Shown here in pieces: positions 47,868-56,492 of a stretch of 64,000 nt of DNA. The stretch covers positions 496,001 to 560,000 of the forward strand of contig NZ_JACBFY010000005.1 of the NCBI RefSeq assembly GCF_021401245.1, written 5' to 3'. Below the pieces are notes generated by a model. The model had not been told where the DNA came from and made no database searches. It saw nothing but the letters and a program-made list of their open reading frames with translations. Every line of letters starts with the position of its first letter. Positions within the stretch are counted from its first letter, which is position 1. The DNA is from Pseudacidovorax sp. NFM-22 (GTDB lineage Bacteria; Pseudomonadota; Gammaproteobacteria; Burkholderiales; Burkholderiaceae_C). Made by a program: the position numbers and the translations under genes.

Positions 47868-48266
47868 ATGGCGACCCCGTACACCGAACGCCCCCTCACC
47901 ACGCTACCGCACGATGCCGCCACCGAGCGCTTCTGGGCCGGCACCGCCGAACACCTGCTGCTGACGCGCCAGTGCACGAGCTGCCACAAGCCCCACTGGT
48001 ACCCGCGGCCGGTCTGCCCCTTCTGCCAGGGCGACACCGAGTGGCGCAGCCTGTCGGGCAAGGGCACGATCTACAGCGTCAGCGTGACGCGCCGCGCGGG
48101 TCCGGTGGCCTATGCCATCGCCTATGTGACGCTGGACGAGGGCATCACCATGCTGACCAACATCGTGGATTGCGACCTCGATTCGCTGCACATCGGCCAG
48201 CGCGTGCAGGTGCGCTTCAAGCCTGCCGAAGACGGCACGCTGGTGCCCATGTTCACGCCCAGCTGA
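47868..48266 (+). CDS. DUF35 OB-fold/zinc-ribbon partner protein
   Basis: The 132-aa protein has a rubredoxin-like zinc ribbon with C-x-x-C...C-x-x-C (CTSCHKPHWYPRPVCPFCQG, residues ~36-55), then an OB fold (GKGTIYSVSVTRRAGPVAYAIAYV, GQRVQVRF). Such proteins form stable complexes with SCP2-thiolases, as ChsH2-DUF35 does with Ltp2, and deliver acyl-CoA. It begins four bases after the thiolase-fold gene, so equimolar synthesis is likely. Confidence 0.85.
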   Translation: MATPYTERPLTTLPHDAATERFWAGTAEHLLLTRQCTSCHKPHWYPRPVCPFCQGDTEWRSLSGKGTIYSVSVTRRAGPVAYAIAYVTLDEGITMLTNIVDCDLDSLHIGQRVQVRFKPAEDGTLVPMFTPS

Positions 48267-48277
48267 AAGGCGCCGCC

Positions 48278-49072
48278 ATGGACACCTTGCAGTTCGAGGT
48301 CCGGGACCAGGTCGGCTGGGTGCGCCTGTCCCGTCCCGCCATCCACAACCCCTTCGACGCGGACCTGCGTGCCGACCTGATGACCGTGCTGGAGCAGGTC
48401 CGCGACGACCCCAGCATCCGCGTGCTGGTGCTCACCGCCACGCCCGGCACCTTCTGTGCCGGCGGCAACCTGCATCTGCTCAAGGCGCAGATGGATTCCG
48501 GGCCGGCCTACTGGCAGCAGCGCATCCGCGGCGGGCTGCGATTCGTCCAGGACATGCTGAACCTGGGGCGGCCGGTCATCGCCGCCGTGGACGGCCCGGC
48601 CATGGGCGCCGGCTTCGCGCTGGCCCTCACGGCCGACATCGTGCTGGCGTCCGAGCGTGCGCGCTTCTGCATGGCCTACCTGCGGCTGGGACTGGTGCCC
48701 GATCTGGGCGCGATGTACCTGCTGCCGCGCGCGGTGGGCGTGCAGCGGGCCAAGGAGCTGATCTTCTCCACCCGCGACATCGATGGGCACGAGGCGCAGC
48801 GCCTGGGCATCGCGATGGAGGTCCATCCGAGCGAAGCGCTGGAGGCCCGCGCCGCCGCCGTCGCCCGCAGCCTCACGCAGGCCGCGCCCACGGCCCTGGC
48901 CCTGACCAAGGCCGCGCTCAATGCTTCGCTCGATGCGGACCAGCAGACCCTGTTCAGCATGGAGGCGGGCAGCCAGGCCGCCGCCTTCGCGGCGCCCGAG
49001 CCGCGCGAAGCCATCGAGGCCATGCTGGCCCGGCGGCCGCCGCCGTACCGCGGCTTCCCGCCAGCCGCCTGA
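48278..49072 (+). CDS. Enoyl-CoA hydratase/isomerase family protein
   Basis: The 264-aa crotonase has SRPAIHNPFD, FCAGGNLHLLKAQ (~62-74), [20 protein letters not shown] (~103-122) and LVPDLGAMYLLPRAVG, with one acidic catalytic candidate. It is a paralogue of the gene at 43829 in the divergent operon. A conserved PPPYRGF tail closes the protein. It starts 11 bases after the DUF35 gene and is the last of this three-gene unit, unless read-through continues into the GntR genes 78 bases on. Confidence 0.84.
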   Translation: MDTLQFEVRDQVGWVRLSRPAIHNPFDADLRADLMTVLEQVRDDPSIRVLVLTATPGTFCAGGNLHLLKAQMDSGPAYWQQRIRGGLRFVQDMLNLGRPVIAAVDGPAMGAGFALALTADIVLASERARFCMAYLRLGLVPDLGAMYLLPRAVGVQRAKELIFSTRDIDGHEAQRLGIAMEVHPSEALEARAAAVARSLTQAAPTALALTKAALNASLDADQQTLFSMEAGSQAAAFAAPEPREAIEAMLARRPPPYRGFPPAA

Positions 49073-49139
49073 GCGCGATCGCCCGAGCGTCCTGCCGGGG
49101 CCCGGGGACGCGTCGTCGCTGTATTACGATTGCCCAAAG

Positions 49140-49150
49140 AGGTTCATCCA
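49140..49150. promoter_or_regulatory. GntR-type operator, degenerate site 6 at the regulator gene
   Basis: AGGTTCATCCA matches the core at 9 of 11 positions and abuts the ATG of the first GntR gene, overlapping its ribosome-binding region. It may mediate autoregulation. By itself this match would be weak. Confidence 0.4.
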
Positions 49151-49978
49151 ATGCCGACGAAGCGCATCTCCCCGTCCATTCCGCGCGCCAAGGCCGGCCC
49201 CGGCGCCACAGCCGCCCTCGCAGAACCGGCCGTCACGCCCCTGTTCCAGCCGGTGCGCACGCGCCGCACCTTCGAGGCGGTCGCCAGTCAGATCCGCGAA
49301 CAGCTGGCCCGCGGCGAGCTGCGCCCCGGCGACCGGCTGCCCGCCGAGAAGGACCTGGCCGAGCAGTTCGATGTCAGCCGAAGCGCCGTGCGCGAGGCGC
49401 TGCGCAGCCTGGAGTCGGCGGGCGTGGTGGAGGCCCTCACCGGCCTGAACGGCGGCTTCTTCATCCGCAACGGCAAGCCCACCAGCCTGACCCAGTCCGT
49501 GCGCGACATGGTGTCGCTGCAGCAGGCGTCGATCGCCCACGTCACCGAGGCCCGCATCGAGCTGATGGCGGTGGCCATCCGCCTGGCCTGCGAGCGGGCC
49601 ACCGAGGAGGAGATCGACGCCATCGAGGCCGACATCGACTACCACACCGACCTGTTCCGGCAAGGCCACGGCTCGCGCAATACCCATTCGGTGATCCGCT
49701 TCTACCAGCTCATCGCCGAGGCCACCCACAACGAGGTGTTCACGGCGATGGTCGATGCGTTGTCGGAAATCATCCGCGGCCTGCTGGCCCAGGTGGACCC
49801 GCGTCCGCGCAAGGACTTCATGCAGGTGCGCCGCAAGGTGCTCACGCACCTGCGCGCCCGCGATGCCTCGGCCGCGGCGGCGGCCATGACGGCACACCTC
49901 AAGCTCATCAGCGACTACCTCGAAAGCGAAAGCAAGAAGGCCGCGACCAAGCGCGCCGCTGCCCGCCGGGCCGCTTGA
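49151..49978 (+). CDS. GntR-family regulator (FadR/FCD type), first of a tandem pair
   Basis: The 275-aa protein has a winged helix at residues ~36-100 (QIREQLARGELRPGDRLPAEKDLAEQFDVSRSAVREALRSLESAGVV) and a C-terminal FCD ligand domain. The usual F-H in the FCD metal motif reads RFYQLIAEATHN, so metal binding may be altered. An AGAGG precedes ATG 49151. This protein and its neighbour are the natural candidates to bind the TGGTTBAACCA palindromes found at nearly every promoter from 29.7 to 63.6 kb, because FCD regulators bind sites of the TNGTNNNACNA type. Confidence 0.88.
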   Translation: MPTKRISPSIPRAKAGPGATAALAEPAVTPLFQPVRTRRTFEAVASQIREQLARGELRPGDRLPAEKDLAEQFDVSRSAVREALRSLESAGVVEALTGLNGGFFIRNGKPTSLTQSVRDMVSLQQASIAHVTEARIELMAVAIRLACERATEEEIDAIEADIDYHTDLFRQGHGSRNTHSVIRFYQLIAEATHNEVFTAMVDALSEIIRGLLAQVDPRPRKDFMQVRRKVLTHLRARDASAAAAAMTAHLKLISDYLESESKKAATKRAAARRAA

Positions 49979-49998
49979 CGCCCCAGCTCTCCAGACCC

Positions 49999-50826
49999 AT
50001 GGCAACCAAGACTTCGTCTCCCTCCGCTCTCTCCGCCGCGCCGCATCCCGACCCGGCGGCGCCGGCCGTGCGCTTCCAGGCCGTGCGCTCGGCCCGCGCC
50101 TTCGAGGAGATCGCCGACCAGATCCGCACCGAACTGGCCGAAGGCCGGCTGAAGGTGGGCAGCCGCCTGCCGGCCGAACGGGCCCTGGCGGTGCAGTTCG
50201 GCGTGTCGCGCAACACGCTGCGCGAGGCACTGCGCTCGCTGGAACACGGCGGCCTGGTGCGGCTGCAGAAGGGCGCCAGCGGCGGTGCCTTCATCAGCGA
50301 AGGCTCGGGCCTGGCCATCACCACCAGCCTGATGGACCTGTACCACATCGGCACCATCACGCCCGCCCACCTGACCGAGGCGCGCATCTGGCTCGAATCG
50401 GTGATCGTGCGCGAGGCCTGCAGCCGCGCCACGCCCGCGGACCTGGAGGCGCTGCGCAACAACGTCGAGGCCGCCGCTCAGGCCACGAAGGACGGCGACT
50501 TCCAGCGCCGCGCCGAGATGCACCTGGACTTCCACCGCATCCTGGCGCGCATGACGGGCAACCCGCTCATGGTGCTGATGATGGACAGCCTGATGGCCGT
50601 GCTCAGCCGTTTCATCCAGACCCTGGGCGAGTACGAGAACGCCTTTGTGCTGCCCTCGCGCAAGCGCTTCCTCAAGCACATGGAGGCGCGCGACGTCGAC
50701 GCCGCCGTGGCCGAGATGGAGGCCAGCCTCAAGCGCCTGCAGAAGGGCTACCTCTCGCACCTGGCGACCGATGACGCTACGTCGGCGCCCGCGCCCCGCA
50801 GCCGCGCACCGGCCAAGAAGCGCTGA
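49999..50826 (+). CDS. GntR-family regulator (FadR/FCD type), second of a tandem pair
   Basis: The 275-aa protein, the same length as its neighbour, has a matching layout: QIRTELAEGRLKVGSRLPAERALAVQFGVSRNTLREALRSLEHGG, then GGAFISEG. Its FCD domain keeps HLDFHRILARMTGNP with the metal-type His. It is clearly a duplicate that has diverged. ATG 49999 has no ribosome-binding site. A TTG at 49975 overlapping the previous stop is possible; either way translation is probably coupled. A good terminator follows at 50832. Confidence 0.87.
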   Translation: MATKTSSPSALSAAPHPDPAAPAVRFQAVRSARAFEEIADQIRTELAEGRLKVGSRLPAERALAVQFGVSRNTLREALRSLEHGGLVRLQKGASGGAFISEGSGLAITTSLMDLYHIGTITPAHLTEARIWLESVIVREACSRATPADLEALRNNVEAAAQATKDGDFQRRAEMHLDFHRILARMTGNPLMVLMMDSLMAVLSRFIQTLGEYENAFVLPSRKRFLKHMEARDVDAAVAEMEASLKRLQKGYLSHLATDDATSAPAPRSRAPAKKR

Positions 50827-50831
50827 GCGCC

Positions 50832-50857
50832 GCGGGGTCGCGCCCCGCTTCCTTTTT
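50832..50857 (+). terminator. Intrinsic terminator after the GntR pair
   Basis: GCGGGG (50832-50837) pairs with CCCCGC (50843-50848) around a five-base loop, followed by TTCCTTTTT. Confidence 0.65.
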
Positions 50858-50952
50858 CCTGTCTTTCCTGCCTCGCCGTTGGCGAAGGCGGATGCTCGCG
50901 GCCGCCTGCCCGGTGCGGCCGCGTTGCGTGCATGCGTCTTCGAGCCATAGAA

Positions 50953-50963
50953 TGGCTCTACCA
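50953..50963. promoter_or_regulatory. GntR-type operator, site 7
   Basis: TGGCTCTACCA (9 of 11) sits directly after a TAGAAT -10 (50948-50953), 39 bases before the MaoC gene. Confidence 0.5.
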
Positions 50964-51001
50964 TTGACAAATGCATGGCCTGCAGCCGTGCGGCCACCAC
51001 C

Positions 51002-51481
51002 ATGTCCTACACCTACGAGCGCACCCCGCGCGGGATGTATTTCGAGGATTTCGAGATCGGCCGGACCATCGTCACCTCGCGGCGCACGGTCACGCTGACC
51101 GACATCGTCAACTTTGCCTGCCTGTCGGGCGACCACAACGCGCCGCACGTCGACCATGAGTTCTGCAAGACCCAGTCCTATGGCGAGCCCATCGCGCACG
51201 GTCCATTGGTGCTGGCCATCGTGGGCGGGCTGCAGTGCCTCACCGGCATCAACGACGGCACCATCATCGCCATGACGGGCCTGGACCAGTGGCGCATGCA
51301 CCTGCCGGTGAAGGCGGGCGACACCATCCATGCGCTGATCACGCCGGTGGAGAAGAAGCTCACCAGCAGCGGCACGAAGGGCATCGTGACCTGCGAACGC
51401 ATCGTCAAGAACCAGCGCGGCGAGACGGTGCACACCATGGTGATCGGCAACATGTACCGCTGCCGGCCGACGGCCGCCTGA
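51002..51481 (+). CDS. MaoC-family dehydratase
   Basis: The 159-aa single-hotdog protein contains LSGDHNAPHVDHEFC and, after a gap, GEPIAHGPLVLAIVGG, giving the Asp/His pattern of (R)-specific enoyl-CoA hydratases. The N-terminus (RTPRGMYFEDFEIG) is typical, which favours ATG 51002 over an ATG nine codons upstream; neither has a clear ribosome-binding site. It is monocistronic between a terminator and the next operator, so it can be controlled separately, and would hydrate an intermediate of the island. Confidence 0.83.
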   Translation: MSYTYERTPRGMYFEDFEIGRTIVTSRRTVTLTDIVNFACLSGDHNAPHVDHEFCKTQSYGEPIAHGPLVLAIVGGLQCLTGINDGTIIAMTGLDQWRMHLPVKAGDTIHALITPVEKKLTSSGTKGIVTCERIVKNQRGETVHTMVIGNMYRCRPTAA

Positions 51482-51570
51482 CCGCGGCGACGGCCGGGCA
51501 TGCGCCGCCAGGGGGCGGCCTCCGGTCAACCCCTAGGTGGACAGCGCGCAGGGACGGGCCACAATCTTAT

Positions 51571-51581
51571 TGGCCCAACCA
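51571..51581. promoter_or_regulatory. GntR-type operator, site 8
   Basis: TGGCCCAACCA, 41 bases before the Bug gene, is immediately preceded by a TCTTAT -10-like hexamer. The flanks (ATTGG...CCATTGATTT) match those of site 3. Confidence 0.6.
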
Positions 51582-51621
51582 TTGATTTCCCACCGACGCG
51601 CCGCCAAAAGGAAGACAGCCC

Positions 51622-52596
51622 ATGCACCGCCCGACCGCCGCCCGAATCCTCTGCCTGGCCTTCGCTGCCGCGGCGCCGGCACTCGCCGCCGCCCAGGAGG
51701 CGTATCCGACTCGGCCCATCACCATCGTCGTGCCCTACGCGGCCGGCGGCACCAGCGATGGCCAGGTTCGCATGTTCCAGGACGCGCTGGGCAAGGAACT
51801 GGGCCAGCCCATCGTGGTGGACAACCGCCCCGGCGCCTCGGGCGCCATCGCCGCCCAGCTGGTGGCGCGCGCACGGCCCGACGGCTACACCCTGCTCTAT
51901 CCCAACAACGGTGTGCTGACCACGCCGTTGCTCAACGACAAGGCCGGCTACGACGCCTTCAAGGACTTGCGGCCCGTGACGCTGACCTCGGTGGTGCCCA
52001 TGGTGCTGGTGGTCAACAAGGCCGTGCCTGCGGACGACGCCAAGTCCTTCTTCGAATGGGCGCGCAAGCAGCCCAAGGGCGTCATGTACGCCTCCGCCGG
52101 CACGGCCTCCTACGGCCATCTCTCCACGGCCCGCCTCATCCAGCTGTCGGGCATCAAGGCCGAACACATTCCCTACAAGGGCGAGGCGGCCTCCACCATG
52201 GCGGCGCGCACGGGCGAGGTGCAGATGCTGGTGACCACGCCCTCCTCCGCCATGCTGGGCCAGGTGCAGCAGGGCAACCTGAAGCTGCTGGGCGTCGGCA
52301 CCCGGGAACCCTCCAGCGTGGTACCGGGCACCCCGCCCCTGAACCGCGCCGTGCCCGGCTACGAGGCCCAGGCCTGGTTCGGCGTCATGGCACCGTCGGG
52401 AACGCCCGACGCCGTGGTGGAACGGCTCAACGCCGCCTTCCGCAAGGTCATGGCCGACGACGGGCTCAAGACCCGGCTGCTCGCCACCGGGGCCGTGGCT
52501 CGCACCACCAGCCCGGCCGAGTTCGCCCAGATGATGAGGACCGAGTCCGATCAGCTGCGCGAGATCGTCACCCAGTTCAACATCAAGGCGGAATGA
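51622..52596 (+). CDS. Bug/TctC-type periplasmic solute receptor
   Basis: The 324-aa protein has a Sec signal (hydrophobic core to about residue 24, ALAAAQE) and the Bug blocks YPTRPITIVVPYAAGGTSD and VDNRPGASGAIAAQLVARARPDGYT. It heads an operon with a flavoprotein dehydrogenase and a crotonase, and its stop overlaps the flavoprotein start (ATGA). The receptor gene is thus directly coupled to a catabolic enzyme gene, suggesting that its ligand is that enzyme's substrate or a precursor. Confidence 0.88.
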   Translation: MHRPTAARILCLAFAAAAPALAAAQEAYPTRPITIVVPYAAGGTSDGQVRMFQDALGKELGQPIVVDNRPGASGAIAAQLVARARPDGYTLLYPNNGVLTTPLLNDKAGYDAFKDLRPVTLTSVVPMVLVVNKAVPADDAKSFFEWARKQPKGVMYASAGTASYGHLSTARLIQLSGIKAEHIPYKGEAASTMAARTGEVQMLVTTPSSAMLGQVQQGNLKLLGVGTREPSSVVPGTPPLNRAVPGYEAQAWFGVMAPSGTPDAVVERLNAAFRKVMADDGLKTRLLATGAVARTTSPAEFAQMMRTESDQLREIVTQFNIKAE

Positions 52597-54383
52597 ACGC
52601 GCGCGCCCCCGAAGCGGCGGAGCACGACCTGGTGGTCGTCGGCTCTGGCGCAGCAGGCCTGACCGCCGCGATCACGGCCCGCAAGCGCGGGCTGGATGTG
52701 GTGGTGCTCGAAAAGGAGCCCGTCTTCGGCGGCACCACGGCACTGTCGGGTGGCGTGCTGTGGATTCCGCTGACGCACCACGGCCTGCGGCAGAACCCGG
52801 CCGACACCGCAGAACAAGTACGTGCCTTCATGCAGGCCGAGACCGGCCGGTTCTACGACGCAGCCGCGGTGGACGCCTTCATCGAGAACGGCCCGCGCAT
52901 GGTGGACTTCCTGGAGCGCGAGACGGCCATGCAGTTCGTGCCCACGCTCTACCCCGACTACCACCCCACCGCGCCGGGCGGCGCCGACGTCGGCCGCTCG
53001 ATCCTGGCCAAGCCCTACGACATCCGCGGCCTGGGCAAGGACATGGCCCGGCTCAAGCCGCCGCTGCGCAGCATCACCTTCATGGGGATGATGTTCAACT
53101 CGTCCAACGCCGACCTGAAGCACTTCTTCCGGGCCACCAAGTCGCTCACCTCCTTCTTCTACGTGGCGCGGCGCCTGGCCAACCACCTCAAGGAGCTGCT
53201 GCTCTACCGCCGCGCCGTGCAGGTCACCAGCGGCAATGCGCTGGCGGCACGGCTGGCGCAGTCCGCGCTGGACCTGGGCATTCCCATCCTGACCGGCATG
53301 CCGGCACAACGTCTGCTGGTGGAGGACGGCCGCGTCACCGGCGTGGTGGCCGGACCGGACGGGGCCGAGCGCACGCTGCGGGCACGGCATGGGGTGATCC
53401 TTGCCTGCGGCGGATTTCCGCACGACACCCGCCGGATCGCGCAGGCCTACCCGCACCTTCGACGCAGCCACCGCCACCTGTCGCCCACGCCGCAGAGCAA
53501 CACCGGCGACGGCTGCGCCATGGCCGAAGCGGCCGGCGGCGTGGTGGAGATCCGCTTCCAGGAGCCCGCCGCCTGGATGCCCGTCACCCATGTGGATTTC
53601 GGCGGCGGCCAGACCGGCGTGTTCCCGCATCTGCTGGATCGCTACAAGCCCGGCGTGATCGGCGTGATGGCCAACGGCCGGCGCTTCACCAACGAATCCA
53701 ACTCCTACCACGACGTCGGCGCCGCCCTGCACCGGGCCTGCGAAGGCATGCCCGAGACCGCGATGTGGCTCGTCTGCGACCAGGCTGCGCTCAGCAAGTA
53801 CGGCCTGGGCTACGTCAAGCCGGCGCCGATTCCGCATGGCGCGCTGCTGCGCAATGGCTATCTCCTGCGCGGCCGCACGCTGGAAGAGCTGGCCCGCAAC
53901 GCCGGCATCGACCCTGACGGTCTGGCCCGCACCGTGGCCGACTACAACCAGCCCGCGGCGCGGGGCGAGGACCCGGCCTTCGGTCGCGGCAGCACCAGTT
54001 TCAACCGCTACCTGGCCGACCCCGAACACGGACCCAACCCCTGCGTGGCGCCCCTCGCCCAGGGGCCCTTCTACGCCATCAAGCTGCTGATGGGCGACCT
54101 GGGCACCTTCGACGGCCTGAGCACTGCCGTCACCGGCGAAGTGCTGCGCCGTGACGGCAGCACGATTCCCGGCCTCTATGCGGCGGGCAACGACCGAGCC
54201 AGCGTGATGGGTGGCAACTACCCGGCCGCGGGCATCACGCACGGGCCCAACATGGCCTTCGCCTTTCTCACGGCCAACCAGATTGCCGATCAGGCGCTGC
54301 AACTCGGCAAGGCGGCGCCGTCCATGCCAGTCGGGCAGCCGATGCCAGGCGTTGCGGCGGGCCAACCGGTGCAGGTGGCGTGA
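52593..54383 (+). CDS. FAD-dependent dehydrogenase, 3-ketosteroid-delta1-dehydrogenase-like
   Basis: The 596-aa flavoprotein belongs to the fumarate-reductase/KstD superfamily. VVGSGAAGLTAAITARKRGLDVVVLEK (~residues 14-40) and GGTTALSGGVLWIP bind FAD. ANGRRFTNESNSYHDVG (~370) and the C-terminal GGNYPAAGITHGPNMAFAF follow. The Y-P-x-x-G-x-T block resembles the KstD substrate-binding Tyr/Gly pair, so desaturation next to a ring ketone is plausible. Other members reduce fumarate-like acids or act on urocanate, so the assignment is to superfamily with a preference. It sits between a Bug receptor and a crotonase gene, both overlapping. Confidence 0.75.
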   Translation: MNARAPEAAEHDLVVVGSGAAGLTAAITARKRGLDVVVLEKEPVFGGTTALSGGVLWIPLTHHGLRQNPADTAEQVRAFMQAETGRFYDAAAVDAFIENGPRMVDFLERETAMQFVPTLYPDYHPTAPGGADVGRSILAKPYDIRGLGKDMARLKPPLRSITFMGMMFNSSNADLKHFFRATKSLTSFFYVARRLANHLKELLLYRRAVQVTSGNALAARLAQSALDLGIPILTGMPAQRLLVEDGRVTGVVAGPDGAERTLRARHGVILACGGFPHDTRRIAQAYPHLRRSHRHLSPTPQSNTGDGCAMAEAAGGVVEIRFQEPAAWMPVTHVDFGGGQTGVFPHLLDRYKPGVIGVMANGRRFTNESNSYHDVGAALHRACEGMPETAMWLVCDQAALSKYGLGYVKPAPIPHGALLRNGYLLRGRTLEELARNAGIDPDGLARTVADYNQPAARGEDPAFGRGSTSFNRYLADPEHGPNPCVAPLAQGPFYAIKLLMGDLGTFDGLSTAVTGEVLRRDGSTIPGLYAAGNDRASVMGGNYPAAGITHGPNMAFAFLTANQIADQALQLGKAAPSMPVGQPMPGVAAGQPVQVA

Positions 54384-55270
54384 TGGGCAAGTGGCGAACC
54401 GAAGCGCGCTTCGTCGGCATGACAGTGGACGACGGGGTCGCCCGCGTCACCCTCGACCATCCGGCACGCCGCAACGCCCTGTCGTGGGACATGCTGGTCG
54501 AGCTGCGGGCCGCGCTGCTGGAGGCGGACGACCTGCGCGCCGTGCATGTCATCGTGCTCGAAGGCGCAGGGCCGGACTTCTGCGCCGGCTACGACATGCA
54601 GTCGGCCTACGCGCGCTATGCCAGCGAATCCGCCGGCGAGGCCGGCGCGGACGTCTACCGCAGCGGCAGCGGCTCCTTCGACGACGATGCCTGGAAGCTC
54701 GAGCGCTTCCAGGAACTGCTGCGCACGCCCTTCACGCTGCACAAGCCGGTGATCGCCAAGGTGCATGGCCATTGCGTGGCCGGTGGCACCGACTTGGCGC
54801 TGTACTGCGACATGGTGATCGCCGCGGACGACGCCCGCATCGGCTTCCCGGCCACGCGCGCCATGGGCTCGCCGCCCAACCACATGTGGTTCTACAACGT
54901 GGGGCCGCAATGGGCCAAGCGGCTGCTGCTGAGCGGGGATGTGGTCAGCGGTGCCGATGCGGCGCGAATCGGCCTGGCCGTGGCCAGCGCACCGGCCGAG
55001 GCGCTGGAGCAAGAGGTGATGAGCCTGGCGCGCCGCCTCGCCACCATCGATGCGGAGCTGCTGGCCACCAACAAGCGCATCGTCAACATCGCACTGGAAC
55101 TCGCGGGTGCCGGCACCATCGCCCGCCTGGCCGCCGAGATGGACAGCCGGGCCCACCTGAGCCGCGCCAAGCGGGAATTCGATGCCGACGTGGCGGCGAT
55201 GGGCTTCAAGGCCGCCGCACGTCGGCGGGACGAACCCTTCGGCGACGGCACGGTGCGACCCAGCTGGTGA
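54383..55270 (+). CDS. Enoyl-CoA hydratase/isomerase family protein
   Basis: The 295-aa crotonase has LDHPARRNALSWD, FCAGYDMQSAYARYA (~residues 67-81), KVHGHCVAGGTDLALYCDMVIAADDARIGFP (~125-155) and AMGSPPNHMWFYNVG. In the last block the usual second acid is not obvious. The C-terminal half is longer than in standard hydratases. The ATG overlaps the flavoprotein stop (TGATG). It may be a ring-hydrolysing or isomerising crotonase acting after the KstD-like step. Confidence 0.8.
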   Translation: MGKWRTEARFVGMTVDDGVARVTLDHPARRNALSWDMLVELRAALLEADDLRAVHVIVLEGAGPDFCAGYDMQSAYARYASESAGEAGADVYRSGSGSFDDDAWKLERFQELLRTPFTLHKPVIAKVHGHCVAGGTDLALYCDMVIAADDARIGFPATRAMGSPPNHMWFYNVGPQWAKRLLLSGDVVSGADAARIGLAVASAPAEALEQEVMSLARRLATIDAELLATNKRIVNIALELAGAGTIARLAAEMDSRAHLSRAKREFDADVAAMGFKAAARRRDEPFGDGTVRPSW

Positions 55271-55339
55271 GGCCTGCGGCGCCCGCAGGCGCCGTGGCTC
55301 CAGGCCCCAGAGGCCCCGGGCCGCCGGCTTGGCCCCTTC

Positions 55340-56305
55340 TCAGAGCTTGACGCGCCCCGAGCGCACCAGCTTCTCCGAACTCGCCAGCTGCTCCTTAAAG
55401 AAGGCGTGCGTGCGATCCGGCGCCCAGCCGACCGAGTCGAAGCCCAGCTCGGCAATCTTGGCCTTGACGTCGGGCAGCAGCACGATCTCGTTGACCTCCT
55501 TCGTGAGCAGGTCCACCACGGCCTTGGGCGTGCCGGCGGGTGCCATCAGCGCCGCCCAGCCCGGCATGTCCACGCCGGGATAGCCGAGTTCGGCAAAGGT
55601 GGGCACGTCGGGATAGCTGGGCGAGCGCTCGGCCGAGGCCACGGCCAGCGTGCGGATGCGACCCGGGTAGCGCTTGGTGCCGCCGATGGAGGCGCACACG
55701 GCCTGCACCTGGCCGCCGATCACGTCCTGCAGCGCAGGCGCCTCGCCCTTGTAGGGCACATGGATGGTCTCGATGCCGGCCGCCACGTTGAACAGCTCGC
55801 CGACGAAGTGCCCACCCGAGCCCTGCCCGTAGGAGGCGTAGGCGAGCTGCCCCGGCCGGGTCTTGGCCAGCGCCACGTACTGCCGCAGCGTGGAGGCCGC
55901 GAGGTTTTCGCTGATGCCCAGTGCGATGGGCGTGAGCGCGAGCATGCCCACGGTGCTGAAGTCCTCTTGCCGGTAACCCGGCTTGGACATCAGCAGCAGG
56001 TTGCTGAGAAAGGCGCTATAGGCCAGCAGCAGCGTGTAGCCGTCAGGGGCAGCCCGGGCCACGGTCTGTGCCGCGATGGCACCGGTGGCGCCGGGCTTGG
56101 ACTCCACGATCACCGGCTGGCCCAGCCGCTCGGTGAGCTTCTGGCCCACCAGCCGCATCATGATGTCGTGGCCGCCGCCCGGGGGCGTGGGGATGATGAA
56201 GCGGATGACGTTGTTGGGATAGCCCTGCGCCTGGGCCGCCGTGGTGGCGGCGCCGCCCAGGGTGGCCAGGCCGGCCGCCAGCACCTGTCGCCGGGAAAAT
56301 TCCAT
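55340..56305 (-). CDS. Bug/TctC-type periplasmic solute receptor
   Basis: The 321-aa protein starts at ATG 56305 with a twin-arginine-like signal (SRRQVLAAG...AAQAQG). The Bug core is FIIPTPPGGGHDIMMRLVG, VESKPGATGAIAAQTVARAAPDGYT and VPYKGEAPALQDVIGG. It is monocistronic, convergent with the crotonase gene, and preceded by operator site 9. It is the fourth Bug receptor in the window, and the third within the regulon. Confidence 0.87.
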   Translation of the reverse strand: MEFSRRQVLAAGLATLGGAATTAAQAQGYPNNVIRFIIPTPPGGGHDIMMRLVGQKLTERLGQPVIVESKPGATGAIAAQTVARAAPDGYTLLLAYSAFLSNLLLMSKPGYRQEDFSTVGMLALTPIALGISENLAASTLRQYVALAKTRPGQLAYASYGQGSGGHFVGELFNVAAGIETIHVPYKGEAPALQDVIGGQVQAVCASIGGTKRYPGRIRTLAVASAERSPSYPDVPTFAELGYPGVDMPGWAALMAPAGTPKAVVDLLTKEVNEIVLLPDVKAKIAELGFDSVGWAPDRTHAFFKEQLASSEKLVRSGRVKL

Positions 56306-56323
56306 GGTGTGCGTCTCTTTGAT

Positions 56324-56334
56324 TGGTTGAACCA
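56324..56334. promoter_or_regulatory. GntR-type operator, site 9
   Basis: TGGTTGAACCA, an exact core, lies 19 bases upstream of the Bug start codon on the minus strand. The 188-base gap to the next gene contains nothing else recognisable. Confidence 0.7.
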
Positions 56335-56492
56335 TCTACGTTATCAGGACGGAGGCGCCTCGCGCTCGGGAATAACGCGAAGGTGGCGCCCCGTGTGCCT
56401 TCGCCGGCAGCGGATGCATGGCGTTGACTGGCCTTCGGGTGCGCTTCACGAGTGCGCGCGCCGTCGGCATCTGCGGAGTCGGGCGAGCATCC

